A stretch of 64,000 bases of DNA from Onthophagus taurus. Taxonomy: Eukaryota; Arthropoda; Insecta; Coleoptera; Scarabaeidae. Below are positions 21,191 to 33,632 of the stretch, piece after piece (position 1 is the first letter of the stretch; each line of letters begins with the position of its first letter). The notes below the pieces were generated by a model that was given only the letters and a program-made list of their open reading frames with translations, searched no databases and was not told the DNA's origin. The translations under genes and the position numbers were made by a program. The stretch is from assembly GCF_036711975.1 (NCBI RefSeq), contig NW_027248941.1:2232001-2296000 (forward strand), written 5' to 3'.

Positions 21191-24100
21191 ATGGGTTTCA
21201 AATTCGCTGTCGTCGATAACGAGTACAAAAAATTAGATTTATTAAAAAAGGAAGATGTTAATCGGCTAGAACAATGGTATAATAAGCAACAACACTTACC
21301 AAAAATAAACGGCAAGTATAATAAATTCGCACTTATAACAAATTACTTAACAGATTCCTATTTTTAGAACTAAAATTAATCTTTTTTTTGCAAAGTTGCG
21401 ATTATAATTTGGAACAAACTAAAGTATGCATCGAAAATTATTACCAAATACGGGCAAAGTGCCCGGAAATTTTCGCTAATCGAAGTTACGATGCGATTAA
21501 ACATTGCTTAGACCACGTGTAAGTCTTTAAATGAGTTTAAAATCAAAAAGATAACTTAAAATGCTTTAATTTGATACCCAACATCCCATATTTACGGAAA
21601 AAAATACATAAAAATCCGCCATTTTGTTTTTTTGATTATTTTAAAAATTGTAAAAACATCAAAATCGTAATAAACACAAAAAATCCTTTAATTTGATACC
21701 CAACAACACATATTTACGGAAAAAAATTACATAAAAATCCGCCATTTTGATTTTTTAATTTTTTTTTAACTGTAAAACGTCAAAATCGTAAAAAATCCTT
21801 TAATTTGATACCCAACATCCCATATTTACGGAAAAAAATACATAAAAATCCGCCATTTTGTTTTTCTAATTATTTCTTTTTATTTTAAAAATGTCAAAAT
21901 CGTAATAAACACAAAGAATCCTTTAATTTGATACCCAACAACCCATATTTACGAACAAAGATATATATAAATCCGCCATTTTGATTTTTAAATTATTTTT
22001 TTTAACTGTAAAACGTCAAAATCGTAAAAAATCCTTTAATTTGATACCCAACATCCCATATTTACGGAAAAAAATACATAAAAATCCGCCATTTTGTTTT
22101 TCTAATTATTTTTTTTATTTTAAAAACGTCAAAATCATAATAAGCACAAAAAATCCTTTAATTTGATACCTAACAACCCATATTTACGGAAAAAAAAACA
22201 TAAAAATCCGCCATTTTAATTTTTTAATTATTTTTTTTAATTGTAAAAAACGCCAAAGTCGTAATAAATACAAAAAATCCTTTAATTTGACATCCAACAT
22301 CCCATATTTACGGAAAAAAATACATAAAAATCCGCCATTTTGTTTTTCTAATTATTTTTTTTATTTTAAAAACGTCAAAATCATAATAAGCACAAAAAAT
22401 CCTTTAATTTGATACCCAACAACCCATATTTACGGAAAAAAAACATAAAAATCCGCCATTTTGATTTTTTAATTATTTTTTTTAACTGTAAAAAACGCCA
22501 AAGTCGTAATAAACACAAAAAATCCTTTAATTTGACACCCAACATCCCATATTTACGGAAAAAAATACATAAAAATCCGCCATTTTGTTTTTCGAATTAT
22601 TTCTTTTTATTTTAAAAATGTCAAAATCGTAATAAACACAAAGAATCCTTTAATTTGATACCCAACAACCCATATTTACGAACAAAGATATATATAAATC
22701 CGCCATTTTGATTTTTAAATTATTTTGTTTTAACTGTAAAACGTCAAAATCGTAAAAAATCCTTTAATTTGATACCCAACATCCCATATTTACGAAAAAA
22801 AATACATAAAAATCCGCCATTTTGTTTTTCTAATTATTTTTTTTATTTTAAAAACGTCAAAATCGTATTAAGCACAAAAAATCCTTTAATTTGATACCCA
22901 ACATGACTAGGTTACTTCTTGTTAATAAAAGTTAATATTTTGACATATGACATTGACAGATGTTATGTACGCCATTTTGATTTTGCGGTTACTCGATTAA
23001 GCGCAAAAAATCTTTTAATTTAATACCCAACATGACTAGGTTACTATTTATTAATAAAAGTTAAATTTTGACATTGACAGATGTCATATCCGCCCTTTTG
23101 ATTTTACGATTCTGTTTGAAACGTAAAGAATTCTTTAATACTTATATTAAGTTTCTTGAAATTTTGACATATGACATTGACAGATGTCATTTGAATCATC
23201 AGATGACATTTTAAATCATTAATTTGTCGAAATCGTGATAAGCATACAAAATCCTTTAATTTGATACCCCACAATCTACATTTTGTATTAAATAACATAA
23301 CCTTAAAAATGACATTGACAGCCGCCATCTTTAATTTTATTTTTTTGCGTAACTTAACGAATATTTAAGATAAAGTGGTCGTGTTTGGACTCAAATAACT
23401 CAATTTTTAATTTTAAATCGATTGAAAACAATTTTAAATCATTATTTTGAGAATTAAAAAATTAAATTTGAAACAAAATCATGGAAATTTATTGAAAATC
23501 AAAAAGATAATTAAAAATCCTTTAATTTGATACGTAACAACCTATATTTTATTTTAAATAACATAACCTAAAAAAATGACATTGACATCCGCCATCTTTA
23601 ATTTATTTTTTTTTATTTTTTTCGTATCATTGTCAATTTTTAAGATAAACTCATCGTGTTTGGACTCAAATAACTCGATTTTTAATTTTAAATCGATCTA
23701 AAATAATTTTAAATCATTATTTATAACAAATTTTTTTTTATTTAAAGTTTAATAGCTATGTTACCAAAACGGACCCCAGACGATTGCACCGTTTCGTTAT
23801 TTAAGCTATTAGATACAAATTTGGAAGTGTTTCAATTCGCAAATTGGGTTAAAATGGGCGATATGATACTTACATTAAATTTGATGCTAAACGGAACTCA
23901 AAACGATCAAATATTAATTTTGGACATGGAAGGAACGCATTTAGGGCACTTATTAAGATTGAATTTAATGGTCGTGCAAAAATACGGCGCTTATCTCCAA
24001 GTAATTTTTAATTAATTCGATTAACTAATTATTTATTTACTTAAATAAATGTTTAAGGAAGGTGTTCGTGCGAAAATAAGAGCGATTCATATCATAAATA

Positions 24101-24464
24101 CCTCGTCTTTAACCGAAAAATTAATCACAATCATTAAACCATTAATTACAGCGGGGTTATTGGAGGTTGTAAGTTTAAAGTATTTAAAAAAAATTTGTTG
24201 TAACGATTTTTTGAGGTCCAAGTTCATCCCAAAGTCGATTCTTTATATGATTACGTCCCAAAAGATATCTTGCCGAAAGAATACGGGGGAAATGATGTTT
24301 CAATAAAAGAATTAAAGGAGGGTGTGGAGAAAACTTTGCGAGAAAACGCCGATTATTTCAAATTGGAAGCTAAAGAAATCGTGGATGAATCAAAAAGGAT
24401 TTCATTAACCGAAAATGCTTTATTTGGTTTTGATGGGTCATTCAAACAATTAAACATTGATTAA
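21191..24464 (+). CDS. CRAL-TRIO domain protein 3 (alpha-tocopherol transfer protein-like)
   Basis: Third paralogue, 294 residues. Exons 21191-21311, 21368-21518, 23748-24000, 24058-24168 and 24216-24464. The N-terminus has WYNKQQHLPKIN; exon 2 has LEQTKVCIENYYQIRAKCPE; the core has ILILDMEGTHLGHLLRLN and RAIHIINTSSLTEKL; the tail is FDGSFKQLNID. Intron 1 must begin with GC (G|gcaagtat), because the phase-1 junction after PKIN is shared by all four paralogues and no GT fits. This is a rare but accepted GC-AG intron. The 2.2-kb second intron is packed with satellite A. The last exon reads directly through a position that is split in paralogues 2 and 4. Confidence 0.9.
21540..23740 (+). repeat. 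Satellite family A in intron 2 of CRAL-TRIO 3
   Basis: About 18 units of 115-125 bp with aatcctttaatttgataccc, catatttacggaaaaaaata and aatccgccattttg. Two unit types (ending tttttctaattatttt or tttaactgtaaaacg) alternate. A stretch near 21930-22170 is almost identical to 16720-16960 in the intron of paralogue 2. Confidence 0.9.
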
Positions 24465-24876
24465 AATGTTTTATTTTGTGTAATAAATTAATGATTATCT
24501 CATTTTATTGACAACACCTCATTTATCTTTGTATGATAATCAACAATAATCAGATTAGTTATTAAAATCTCATAACAAAGTATTCTTGACCTTGAGTAAA
24601 ACTTTTATATTTGTTTAAGCAGTTCTCTACGTGGTATTTTAGGGGACTTTTTTGATTGATATCGTGTTTGACACCATTTGATACATCTCATTTATAGTGA
24701 CCCAACTAAAAAACAACGACCTCGATTCGTTTTATCTAATCAAAAATCGATCCTCAAGAAATTAATTTTAAATAAAAATCTCAATGAATAGCAATAAAAG
24801 TGGACGTTTATTGCAAAGTCATCACACTTTTCGTTGTTGGGTCCTAAAATTATAACATTTTGAATTTATTATCAAA
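24465..24876. other. Spacer between CRAL-TRIO 3 and 4
   Basis: Begins with an AATAAA-type word (about 24481) that could serve as the poly(A) signal of paralogue 3, then unique AT-rich sequence that must hold the promoter of paralogue 4. Nothing else seen. Confidence 0.45.
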
Positions 24877-25998
24877 ATGCCTGCAAATTTACCCGATGTT
24901 GAGGAACAATTTAAGAGGGATCCTGAATTAAAAAAGGACGATTTAAGGATTTTGAAGGAATGGCTTCAAAAACAAGCGCATTTACCCAAAATTCACGGTA
25001 TTAATTAATTAACGAATTAATTTTTGGATTAATTTTGATTTGTTTCAGATTTAAAACTCATCATTTTTTTGCACTGCGCTTACAACAACATCGAAAAGGC
25101 GAAGGTATTGATCGAAAACTTTTACACTGCAAGAACTCACGCCCCAGAATTATTCCTTAACAGGAATTTAAATGATAAAGCGCTTGATAAACAAGCAGAT
25201 TCATTGTAAGTTATTAAATTAAATATCCTTTTAAACATAAATTAATTAATTTATTGATTTAGATGTATGGCGATTCTCCCAACAAAAACTTACGGGGACA
25301 CTCATCTTTTCTTCAGATTCGCAGACCCAAACCCCGATTTATTCAACTACAACATAGCCATAAAAGGCTTTGACATGGCAATTAATCTATTTCAACTCCA
25401 AGAAGGAGTTGTCCCCAATCAAGTTTTAATCCTCGACTCAGAAGGGTTAAATTTATCGCATGTTATGAAAGTTAGTTTAACATCAACGAAAAAATTGGCT
25501 TATTATTTGCAGGTTATTATTTTTGACGTTTAAATCAGCGCCATCTCTTAACCATTTTCCCAATTTTTTTTTTTTAATTTTAGGATTGTTTTCCTCATCG
25601 CGTTAAAGGAATTCATATAATAAACGTTTCGGCGGTTACCGAAAAGTTATTTATGTTCGTTAAGCCGTTTATTAAAAAGGAATACGTCGATTTGATCCAT
25701 TTCCACCCAAAAATCGAGACTTTGTATAATCACATCGATAAGGATTTGATGCCGAGCGAATATGGGGGCAAAAATCCATCGTGGAAAGAATTACAAGGTA
25801 ATTTTAATTAATTAAGTTAATAATTTGTGCTAATTTCGGCTTTTAGTTACATTTAAAAAGCGAATGTTTGAATGCCAAGAGTTTTTCGATCAAGAAAATA
25901 CCGAGTTTACCGATGAGACGAAACGAGTTGGTAAGCCGAAAACGATGGCTGATATTTACGGGGTTGAAGGAACGTTTAAAAAGTTAGATATTGATTAA
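24877..25998 (+). CDS. CRAL-TRIO domain protein 4 (alpha-tocopherol transfer protein-like)
   Basis: Fourth paralogue, 297 residues and the most compact. Exons 24877-24997, 25049-25205, 25263-25512, 25584-25797 and 25847-25998, all introns under 75 bp. The N-terminus has WLQKQAHLPKIH; the core has VLILDSEGLNLSHVMKVSL, with Asp-Ser-Glu where the others have Asp-Met-Glu or Asp-Met-Gln; then KGIHIINVSAVTEKL; the tail is VEGTFKKLDID. The phase-0 intron found after the LLEV-type segment in paralogues 1-3 is absent (YVDLIHFHPKIETL is uninterrupted). Clustered AATAAA words follow the stop at about 26007. Inferred role: intracellular transport of a hydrophobic ligand. Confidence 0.9.
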
Positions 25999-26029
25999 AA
26001 TATTAAAAATAAATAAATAAATTAAATTA

Positions 26030-27060
26030 CTAAAAAGGAGCCAACTTCATGTTGGTTAATTGACACCTTAAAACAATAATTAAATTATAAATTAATCAAT
26101 TTAAATAAATTTGCCGGGGATTAATTTAAACCATTTTTTTAATTAAACCTAAATCATAATTAAAATGAAATCCATTAATTGTTAAAAAATAATAAATAAA
26201 TTAAAAATTAATTTTTTTGAGGTTGGTATTAAATCAACCACAACAAACTAAAATGACATATCTTAATTTATGGCTTAAAATTAAAGTTTTTAACGATTAT
26301 TTAGTTTATAAAGAGGTTTTAGACTCAAAAATGGTGAGTTTTTATCATTAACTTCCTTATTATAATTAAAATCATCTTTATTATTAAATTTAATAAGTTT
26401 TTTAAAAAATGTTATTAAATTAATTTTTTTGAGGTTGGTGTTAAAGTCAATCGCAACAAACAAAAGTGACGCGTCTTAATTTTTCGCTTAAAATTAATCT
26501 TTTTAACGATTATTTAAGTTTTATAAATATTCTAAAAGATATTTACTTAAAAAAAAGGTGAGTTTTTATTATTAAATTCCTTATTATTGTTAAACTCAAC
26601 TCTATTATTAAATTGTACATAACCTCAAAAAATTTTTATTAAATTAATTTTTTTGAGGTTGGTGTTAAAGTCAAATCACAACAAACTAAGGCTCAAAAAA
26701 GGTGAGATTTTATCATTAACTTCCTTATTATTATTATTAAACTCGTCGTTATTATTAAATTTAATAATTTTGTTTTTGAAAAGAACCTCAAAATAATTGT
26801 AGTAAATTAATTTTTTTGAGGTTGGCATTGGTTGGCATTAAAGTCGATCACAACAAACAAAAATGACGTTTCGTAATTTATCGCTTAAAATTAATGTTTT
26901 TAGCGATTATTTAAGTTATAAAAATGTTTTAGACTCAAAAAAAGTGAGTTTTAATCATTAAAATCCTTTTTATAATAAAATCCCCCTTGATTATTAAATT
27001 TAATAATTTTTTTTTTAACATAACCTCAAAAAACTTTAATTTTCTTAAATAATTCCAGAT
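26030..27060. repeat. Tandem repeat, irregular, about 160-230 bp x 4-5
   Basis: Copies carry ttttttgaggttggtgttaa, a run ending ttcgcttaaaattaat, then aaaaaggtgagtttttat and cattaacttcc. Only the first copy (from about 26252) has a short open frame ending at a donor-like gtgagt; the others are broken, so this is not an exon cluster. It lies between CRAL-TRIO 4 and the 3' end of the reductase. Confidence 0.7.
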
Positions 27061-27157
27061 TCTTATAATCCAACTTTAAAAATGAGCTCAAGAACAACGA
27101 GAATTTCAGGTAAATACAACAAAATTTATTTAAAAACTTTTAGGTTACAAAAATAAC

Positions 27158-30100
27158 TTAATAAAACCAAAAAATTATCCTTACAATAATCAATAAAGCT
27201 ACGATTTTCATGAATTGATGGCACCAATACAACCTAAAACAAATTAATTAAAACAGAATTAACCTCACTTAACCGTTAAATTTACCGTTTCCATTTTTTT
27301 AAGGCTTGTGGTAAAGTGTTCAAAGAATCCTTTAATAAATAAACTCGAATCCCTGGGATTAAACTTTTTAGGTACTCCTCAATATCTAATTTTTTTAAGT
27401 CACAAAAAAACAGAGTCCGATCTTCAACAGACATCCTCTCAATCATCTCTCGTACTTTATAAGATTTAAATTGGAAATGGATGATACAAAAATGAATGAG
27501 TACGCTTGAAAATGTTTGGACTTTTTTGTAAAATTTAACAAGGCGGGGTTTTTTCATGGTGATCATTAAAAATAAATCACCAAAGATTGCCGGTAAATAA
27601 TGCAAGAAGAAGAATGATACCAAATAAATTAATTTGTTGGTGGTTAAAAAGAACGAATAATACCACATTGCATGAATTGTTGGGTAATTAAGCCCATATT
27701 TCTCTGTGTCGGTCATAAATCTGTTCCAAGTTAATGGTTGTTGCGATGTTAAATCAAAATTATAAATCGGAATGTTAGAATTAGAGTCATTTTTTACGTT
27801 TTGAATGTCCCAAGCAATTGAGATCATTGCGTTTACGGTCATATCTGCTGGGACTATATTTGCGAAATTATCTCCATTGCATTGCAAAACCCTTAAAACT
27901 CCAGTATAAGCTCCAGCAATAACCCCTGTTGCGCCATATAAATTATTTATCCACGCTTTTATTGGTTCTTTATACGTCGAGGTAACTAAAATAATTAAAT
28001 TATAATTTTTTGAGTTAAAATATAAATTAATTTACCAATCGCTGGGCGAAAAATCGCAATTGGAAGCCCAGAACTTTCTTCTAAAACAACATTTTCAGCA
28101 ATTGCTTTGGTGTAGGCATAAGTATTTGGAAAATCTTTTAAAATACTAAAAAAAATTTATTATAATTAATACAAATTATGTTGATTTAATCAAACCCTTT
28201 AGTAATTTTTTCTTGCAACTCATCCGGTAACACCTCAACCAACTCGATTAGCTTAGTTGGAGGGATTGGAGTTGGATAAAATTTTTCCTCCGTAACGTTT
28301 TGGTTGCAATTGCTGTAAGCTGTTGAGACGTGAATCACTGCTTTTAAATTGGACATTTCATGGCATAATTTTAAGACGTCTCGGGTGCCACAAACGTTTA
28401 TGGGGACGGCGATTTTTAATTTTTCGTTGAAATTTACGGTTGCTGCTGCATGAAAAACAATCGAAACCTAAAATTATAAGTTAATTACTTTTTATGTTGG
28501 ATAATTCTGATAACCAAGGACAAATTTAGGACATTTTGTATTATTTTAGACCATAAAACTAATTCTATCTCGGAGTAGACTGTATTTTGCCAGACATAAA
28601 ACCAAGTATCTAGATTACAACCTCATATTAAATCTGACGGATTTTTGACTTTTAAGAACGTGGGAATTGACATGAAATCTTTGGATTTGAGAATAAGAGA
28701 TATTTCAGGGCGGCCGACGTCTTCGAAGTCGGCCGAGGTTGTATTTTGCCAAGAAGATCAGAAATCTTTGCGCTAGATGATCTGCCATTTAATTTTCATT
28801 GAGGTTGGTACGTTCTAGAATGCAGATTATATACAAAATTAACCAGAAGATTTTGGCCGTCAAAAAACCGAGTTTATCCGGATTGCAACTGATGTAGAAA
28901 GCAACCTCGGCCGTCTTCGAAGACGACGGCCGCCCCAATTAAAAGAAACACCAACCTCAGATGAAATCTGCTGGATTTTTGACCCTCAAGAACTTGGGAA
29001 TTGACATGACATCTCTGGATTTAAGAATAAGAGATATTTCAGGGCGGCCGACGTCTTCGAAGTCGGCCGAGGTTGTATTTTGCCAAGAAAATCAGAAATG
29101 TTTATGCTAGATGATCTGCTGTTTAATTTTCATTGAGGTTGGTACGTTTTAAAATGCAGATTATGTACAAAATTAACCAGAAGATTTTGGCCGTCAAAAA
29201 ACCGAGTTTATCCGGATTGCAACTTTTGGAGAAAGCAACCTCGGCCGTCTTCGAAGACGACGGCCGCTCCAATTAATACAAACACCAACATCATATAAAA
29301 TCTGCTGGATTTTAGACTATCAAGAACTTGAGAATTGACATGAATCCTCTGGATTTGAGAATAAGATATGTTTCAGGGCGGCCGACGTCTTCGAAGTCGG
29401 CCGAGGTTGTATTTTGCCAAGAAAATCAGTAATGTTTGTGCTAGATGATCTGCCATTTCATTTTCATTGAGGTTGGTACGTTTTAGAAAGCAGATTATGT
29501 AGAAAATTGATCAAAAGACGTCGGCCGACAAAAAAACCGAGATTATCTGGATTGCAATTGATGGAGGAAGCAACCTCGGCCGTCTTCGAAGACGAAGGCC
29601 GCCCCAATTAATACAAACACCAACCTCATATGAAATCTGCTAGATTTTTGACTCTCAAGAACTTGAGAATTGACATGAAATCTCTGGATTTGAGAATAAG
29701 ATATGTTTCAGGGCGGCCGACGTCTTCGAAGTCGGCCGAGGTTGTATTTTGCCAAGAAAATCAGAAATGTTTGTGCTAAATGATCTGCCATTTAACTTTC
29801 ATTGAGGTTGGTACGTTTTAGAATGCAGATTATGTAGAAAATTAACCAGAAGATGTTGGCCGTCAAAAAACCGAGTTTATCCGGATTGCAACTGATGGAG
29901 AAAGCAATCTCGGCCGTCTTCGAAGACGACGGCCGCCCCAATTAATACAAACATCAACATCATATGAAATCTGATGGATTTTTGACTCTCAAGAATTTGG
30001 GAATTGACATGAAATCTCTGGATTTAAGAATAAGAGATATTTCAGGGCGGCCGACGTCTTCGAAGTCGGCCGAGGTTGTATTTTGCCAAGAAAATCAGAA

Positions 30101-33100
30101 ATGTTTGTGCTAAATGATCTGCCATTTCATTTTCATTGAGGTTGGTACGTTTTAGAAAGCAGATTATGTAGAAAATTGACCAAAAGACGTTGGCCGACAA
30201 AAAACCGAGTTTATCTGGATGGAGAAAGCAACCTCGGCCGTCGTCTTCGAAGACGACGGCCGCCCCAATTAATACAAACACCAACATCATATGAAATCTG
30301 CTGGATTTTTGACTCTTAAGAACTTGGGAATTGACATGAAATCTCTGGATTTAAGAATAAGAGATATTTCAGGGCGGCCGACGTCTTCAAAGTCGGCCGA
30401 GGTTGTATTTTGCCAAGAAAATCAGAAATGTTTGTGCTAGATGATCTGCTGTTTAATTTTCATTGAGGTTGGTACGTTTTAGAAAGCAGATTATATACAA
30501 AATTAACCAGAAGATGTTGGCCGTCAAAAAACCGAGTTTATCTGGATTGCAACTGATTGAGAAAGGAACCTCGGCCGTCTTCGAAGACGACGGCCGCCCC
30601 AATTAAAAGAAACACCAACCTCAGATGAAATCTGCAGGATTTTTGACTCTCAAGAACTTGGGAATTGACATAAAATCTCTGGATTTGAGAATAAGAGATA
30701 TTTCTGGGCGGCCGACGTCTTCGAAGTCGGCCGAGGTTGTATTTTGCCAAGAAAATCAGAAATGTTTGTGCTAAATGATCTGCCATTTAACTTTCATTGA
30801 GGTTGGTACGTTTTAGAAAGCAGATTATATACAAAATTAACCAGAAGATATTGGCCGTCAAAAAACCGAGTTTATCCGGATTGCATCTGATTGAGAAAGC
30901 AACCTCGGCCGTCTTCGAAGACGACGGCCGCCCCTATTAATACAAACACCAACCTCAGATGAAATCTGCAGGATTTTTGACTCTTAAGAACTTGGGAATT
31001 GACATGAAATCTCTGGATTTAAGAATAAGAGATATTTCAGGGCGGCCGACGTCTTCGAAGTCGGCCGAGGTTATATTTTTGCCAAGAAATGAAGTCTTCA
31101 CCACTTCTCCTCAGCACATCTCAACATGATGATGGGGGGAAATTAATTAAGTTAATATCTTAACACAGCATGTGCTAGCCCATCCGCCATTTAATTTTCC
31201 TTGAGGTTGATACGTTTTAGAAAGCAGATTACGTACAAAATTAACCAGAAGATGTTGGCCGTCAAAAAACCGAGTTTATACGGATTGCAACTGATGGAGA
31301 AAGCAACCCCAATTAATACAAACAACAACCTCATATGAAATCTGCTGGATTTTTAACTCTCAAGAACTTGGGAATTGACATAAAATCTCTGGATTTAAGA
31401 ATAAGAGATATTTCAGGGCGGCCGACGTCTTCGAAGTCGGCCGAGGTTGTATTTTGTCAAAAAAATCAGAAATGTTTGTGCTAGATGATCTGCCATTTAA
31501 TTAATTTTCATTTAGGTTGGAACGGTTTAGAATGCAGATTATGTACAAAATTAACCAGAAGAAGATTACAACTGATGGAGAAAGCAACCACAATTAATAC
31601 AAACACCAACATCATATAAAATCTGATGGATTTGAAGTGACCACGAAGACATTGGACGACTTTTTCGACTCTCAACAAGTTTGGGATTGACAAAAATCCT
31701 CCGGACGCTTATTTTTTATTTCTTGATGCGCATAATCCTTGAATTGGGGATTCCCCGGGGCGGCCGACGTCTTCGAAGACGGCCGTGATTCATAATTGAA
31801 ATAAAAATTCAATAATGAAAGAAATACACTTGGTGATGTACAGGGTGTCCCAAATTCGTTGTACGCATAGGCTATCTCCGAAACTAAAAGAGATAGAAAC
31901 AAACCCCTGATAGCGTCCTATGAAGCGCCGTATTGAAAGACAGCAACAGTTATATGTCATTTTTATATTGTATCATTGTTAAATCATCTGTCATTATTAA
32001 GTTATTTGTCATTTTCATATTCTGTCATTATTAAGTCACTTGTAGGCAGTTGATAAGTAATGACCCAGCCTCAGAATAACTCTTATTCTATGGACTTAGC
32101 ATGGTACAAGTAATGCATGATCTGAATGAACTGTATCTTCAAAGAGTCCGTGAATAGAGACTATATTCATAAGAAAGACAAGATTGCAGAGATAAAAAGC
32201 AGACTGGTAGCTAAAGGAAAAAAATGTACGGCGACTAACACAAGAAGAGGAGATTGGATATAGAAGAGAAAAACTGGAAAGTGAACACTAACACTGTGTG
32301 ATTTAAACACCCAAAGTCTTTCTTCGTCCTGGTATTCGAGATAGTTAGTAGTCCTAGTTAATAGCTGTAAGAAAATCTTCATTCTGCATGATTTGGATCT
32401 CTATAGTGTGAAATTCTGGGCGGCCGACGTCTTCGAAGTCGGCCGAGTTGGCTTTTGTGCTCATTTTTAATGTGGAAACTATAAAAGCCGAAAGATTAGA
32501 ACAGATTAGGTCACTGCTGATAATCCAAGTATTCCCGCAATTTGAAACCTTCCAACATTTGATAGTTAATCCAATAGTTCCAGAAACCTGACAAAGATAT
32601 TTACAAAATTGCTCTCGAAGTGGTGGCAAAACTGATATTCTAGGATCTCTATCTTTAATCAATGTTGCCATAAAATACCAGTATTTCGATATTGAGGTTC
32701 CAAGTTATTTTGGTATTAAAGTTTGGTTTTTAACGACCCCTAATAGATAGCAAATCAAGTAAGAGACCTGACAAAGATACTTAGAGACTCACGACAACCT
32801 CAGTAGTACCAACCTCAATTGGATAAAGACCGCAAGCTTTAATTTCCAAGAGTACATATTGATTTTCAAAAACATCTAACAGATACTGAGATCCAATGAC
32901 TCCAATGATCATAACACAAGCTTGAAGAATAACTTGAAGGAGTGATAGTTATTCGACTTTTGACGATATTAATAAGCGAGTGTTGTGGAAGTTTTGAATG
33001 TTTCTTTATTAGGTTATTATTATCTCTATTATTTGGTAAAAAAGGTAATAATTGATTAAACATTTTGTAATTTAACAATAATGAACAAGTTAAAAGTGCT

Positions 33101-33632
33101 AAGGGGTATTAAATTTAAATATAGTTCTATTTTAAACCAATAGATGGCGGTAGTTTATGAATCAATTTTAACTTCATCTATTAAATAATAGATGGCGTTC
33201 GTTGAATATCAATTTAATTAATATTAATCAAGTAAAAATGCTTGATTAAGCACAAAAATAATAAATTCAGCAAAAACATAACCAATTAATTTATTTTTTT
33301 TTAATAATTACCTCAGTAGTTAAAAGTTTTCTATCTTGCTCATTAATTCCTAAATCTTTTAGCGCAACATCACCCTCAATCGGGGTTATTTTATGCCTAA
33401 ATTTAGGATCGTTCTCTTTTAACCCATCAAAAATCACATCTTCCAACAGATTCTCGACGCGTTCGTGCAGATTCTTTCCTTTTTTCGTCCTCACCAACAA
33501 ATAAATATTCCCAACATCCGGGCATGATCTCAACAGTTTTTCGACGAGAACTCGCCCCAAAAAACCCGTAGCCCCCGTTATAAAAACGTTAGCGCCGGAA
33601 TAAAAATTTTGAATTTCCGATTTTGATTCCAT
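27158..33632 (-). CDS. Fatty acyl-CoA reductase
   Basis: Reduces fatty acyl-CoA to fatty alcohol using NADPH; in insects these enzymes feed wax, hydrocarbon and pheromone pathways, usually at the ER or peroxisome. Exons 33312-33632, 28196-28467, 28036-28145, 27286-27985 and 27158-27233 join in frame to 492 residues, typical for the family. The Rossmann part has the nucleotide loop TGATGFLG (residues 19-26) and the catalytic YxxxK in NTYAYTKAIAE (Tyr207, Lys211). The male-sterility C-terminal domain fills exon 4. A plain open frame would stop just after LKKWK at 27282, but the codon is cut by a donor (AAACG|gtaaat). The last exon adds LYWCHQFMKIVALLIIVRII and FWFY, a hydrophobic tail usual for the family. 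The 4.8-kb first intron carries the palindromic GC-core satellite. Confidence 0.92.
28690..32440. repeat. Satellite with paired GC-rich palindromes, period about 334 bp
   Basis: About eight units, each with two GC-rich cores in AT-rich surroundings: cggccgacgtcttcgaagtc with its completing ggccg, and about 200 bp on, ctcggccgtcttcgaagacg. Both are near-perfect palindromes centred on ttcgaa. First-core positions are about 28711, 29045, 29379, 29715, 30048, 30375, 30709 and 31041, with decayed copies near 31418, 31762 and 32420. It occupies the first intron of the reductase. Arginine-rich open frames here are read through the cores and are not genes. Confidence 0.92.
31838..31905 (+). mobile_element. 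Solo terminal repeat of the 9985-12080 mariner-type element
   Basis: tacagggtgtcccaaattcg followed by gcataggctatctccgaaac matches the first 65 or so bases of the element at 9985, with a few differences. No partner end lies nearby, so this is a truncated or solo end inside the reductase intron. Flanking 31906-33311 holds no further recognised feature apart from palindrome copies. Confidence 0.8.

Noticed and set aside
26252-26335. Open segment beginning ATGACATATCTT and ending at a gtgagt donor
   Set aside because: Only one of four to five tandem copies is open; the others have stops and lack the start codon, so it is not a duplicated exon.
27083-27112. ATGAGCTCAAGAACAACGAG followed by a gtaaat donor (+)
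   Set aside because: Would be a lone first exon pointing into the 3' end of the reductase with no in-phase partner found.
30042-30786. Minus-strand frames rich in Arg (LGRLRRRRPP) within the reductase intron
   Set aside because: The Arg-rich stretches are translations of the GC palindrome cores and repeat with the 334-bp satellite; no splice or start context supports them.
28690-31470. CRISPR-like regular spacing of palindromes
   Set aside because: The sequence between cores is itself repeated, the period is about 334 bp and the host is eukaryotic; this is a satellite.
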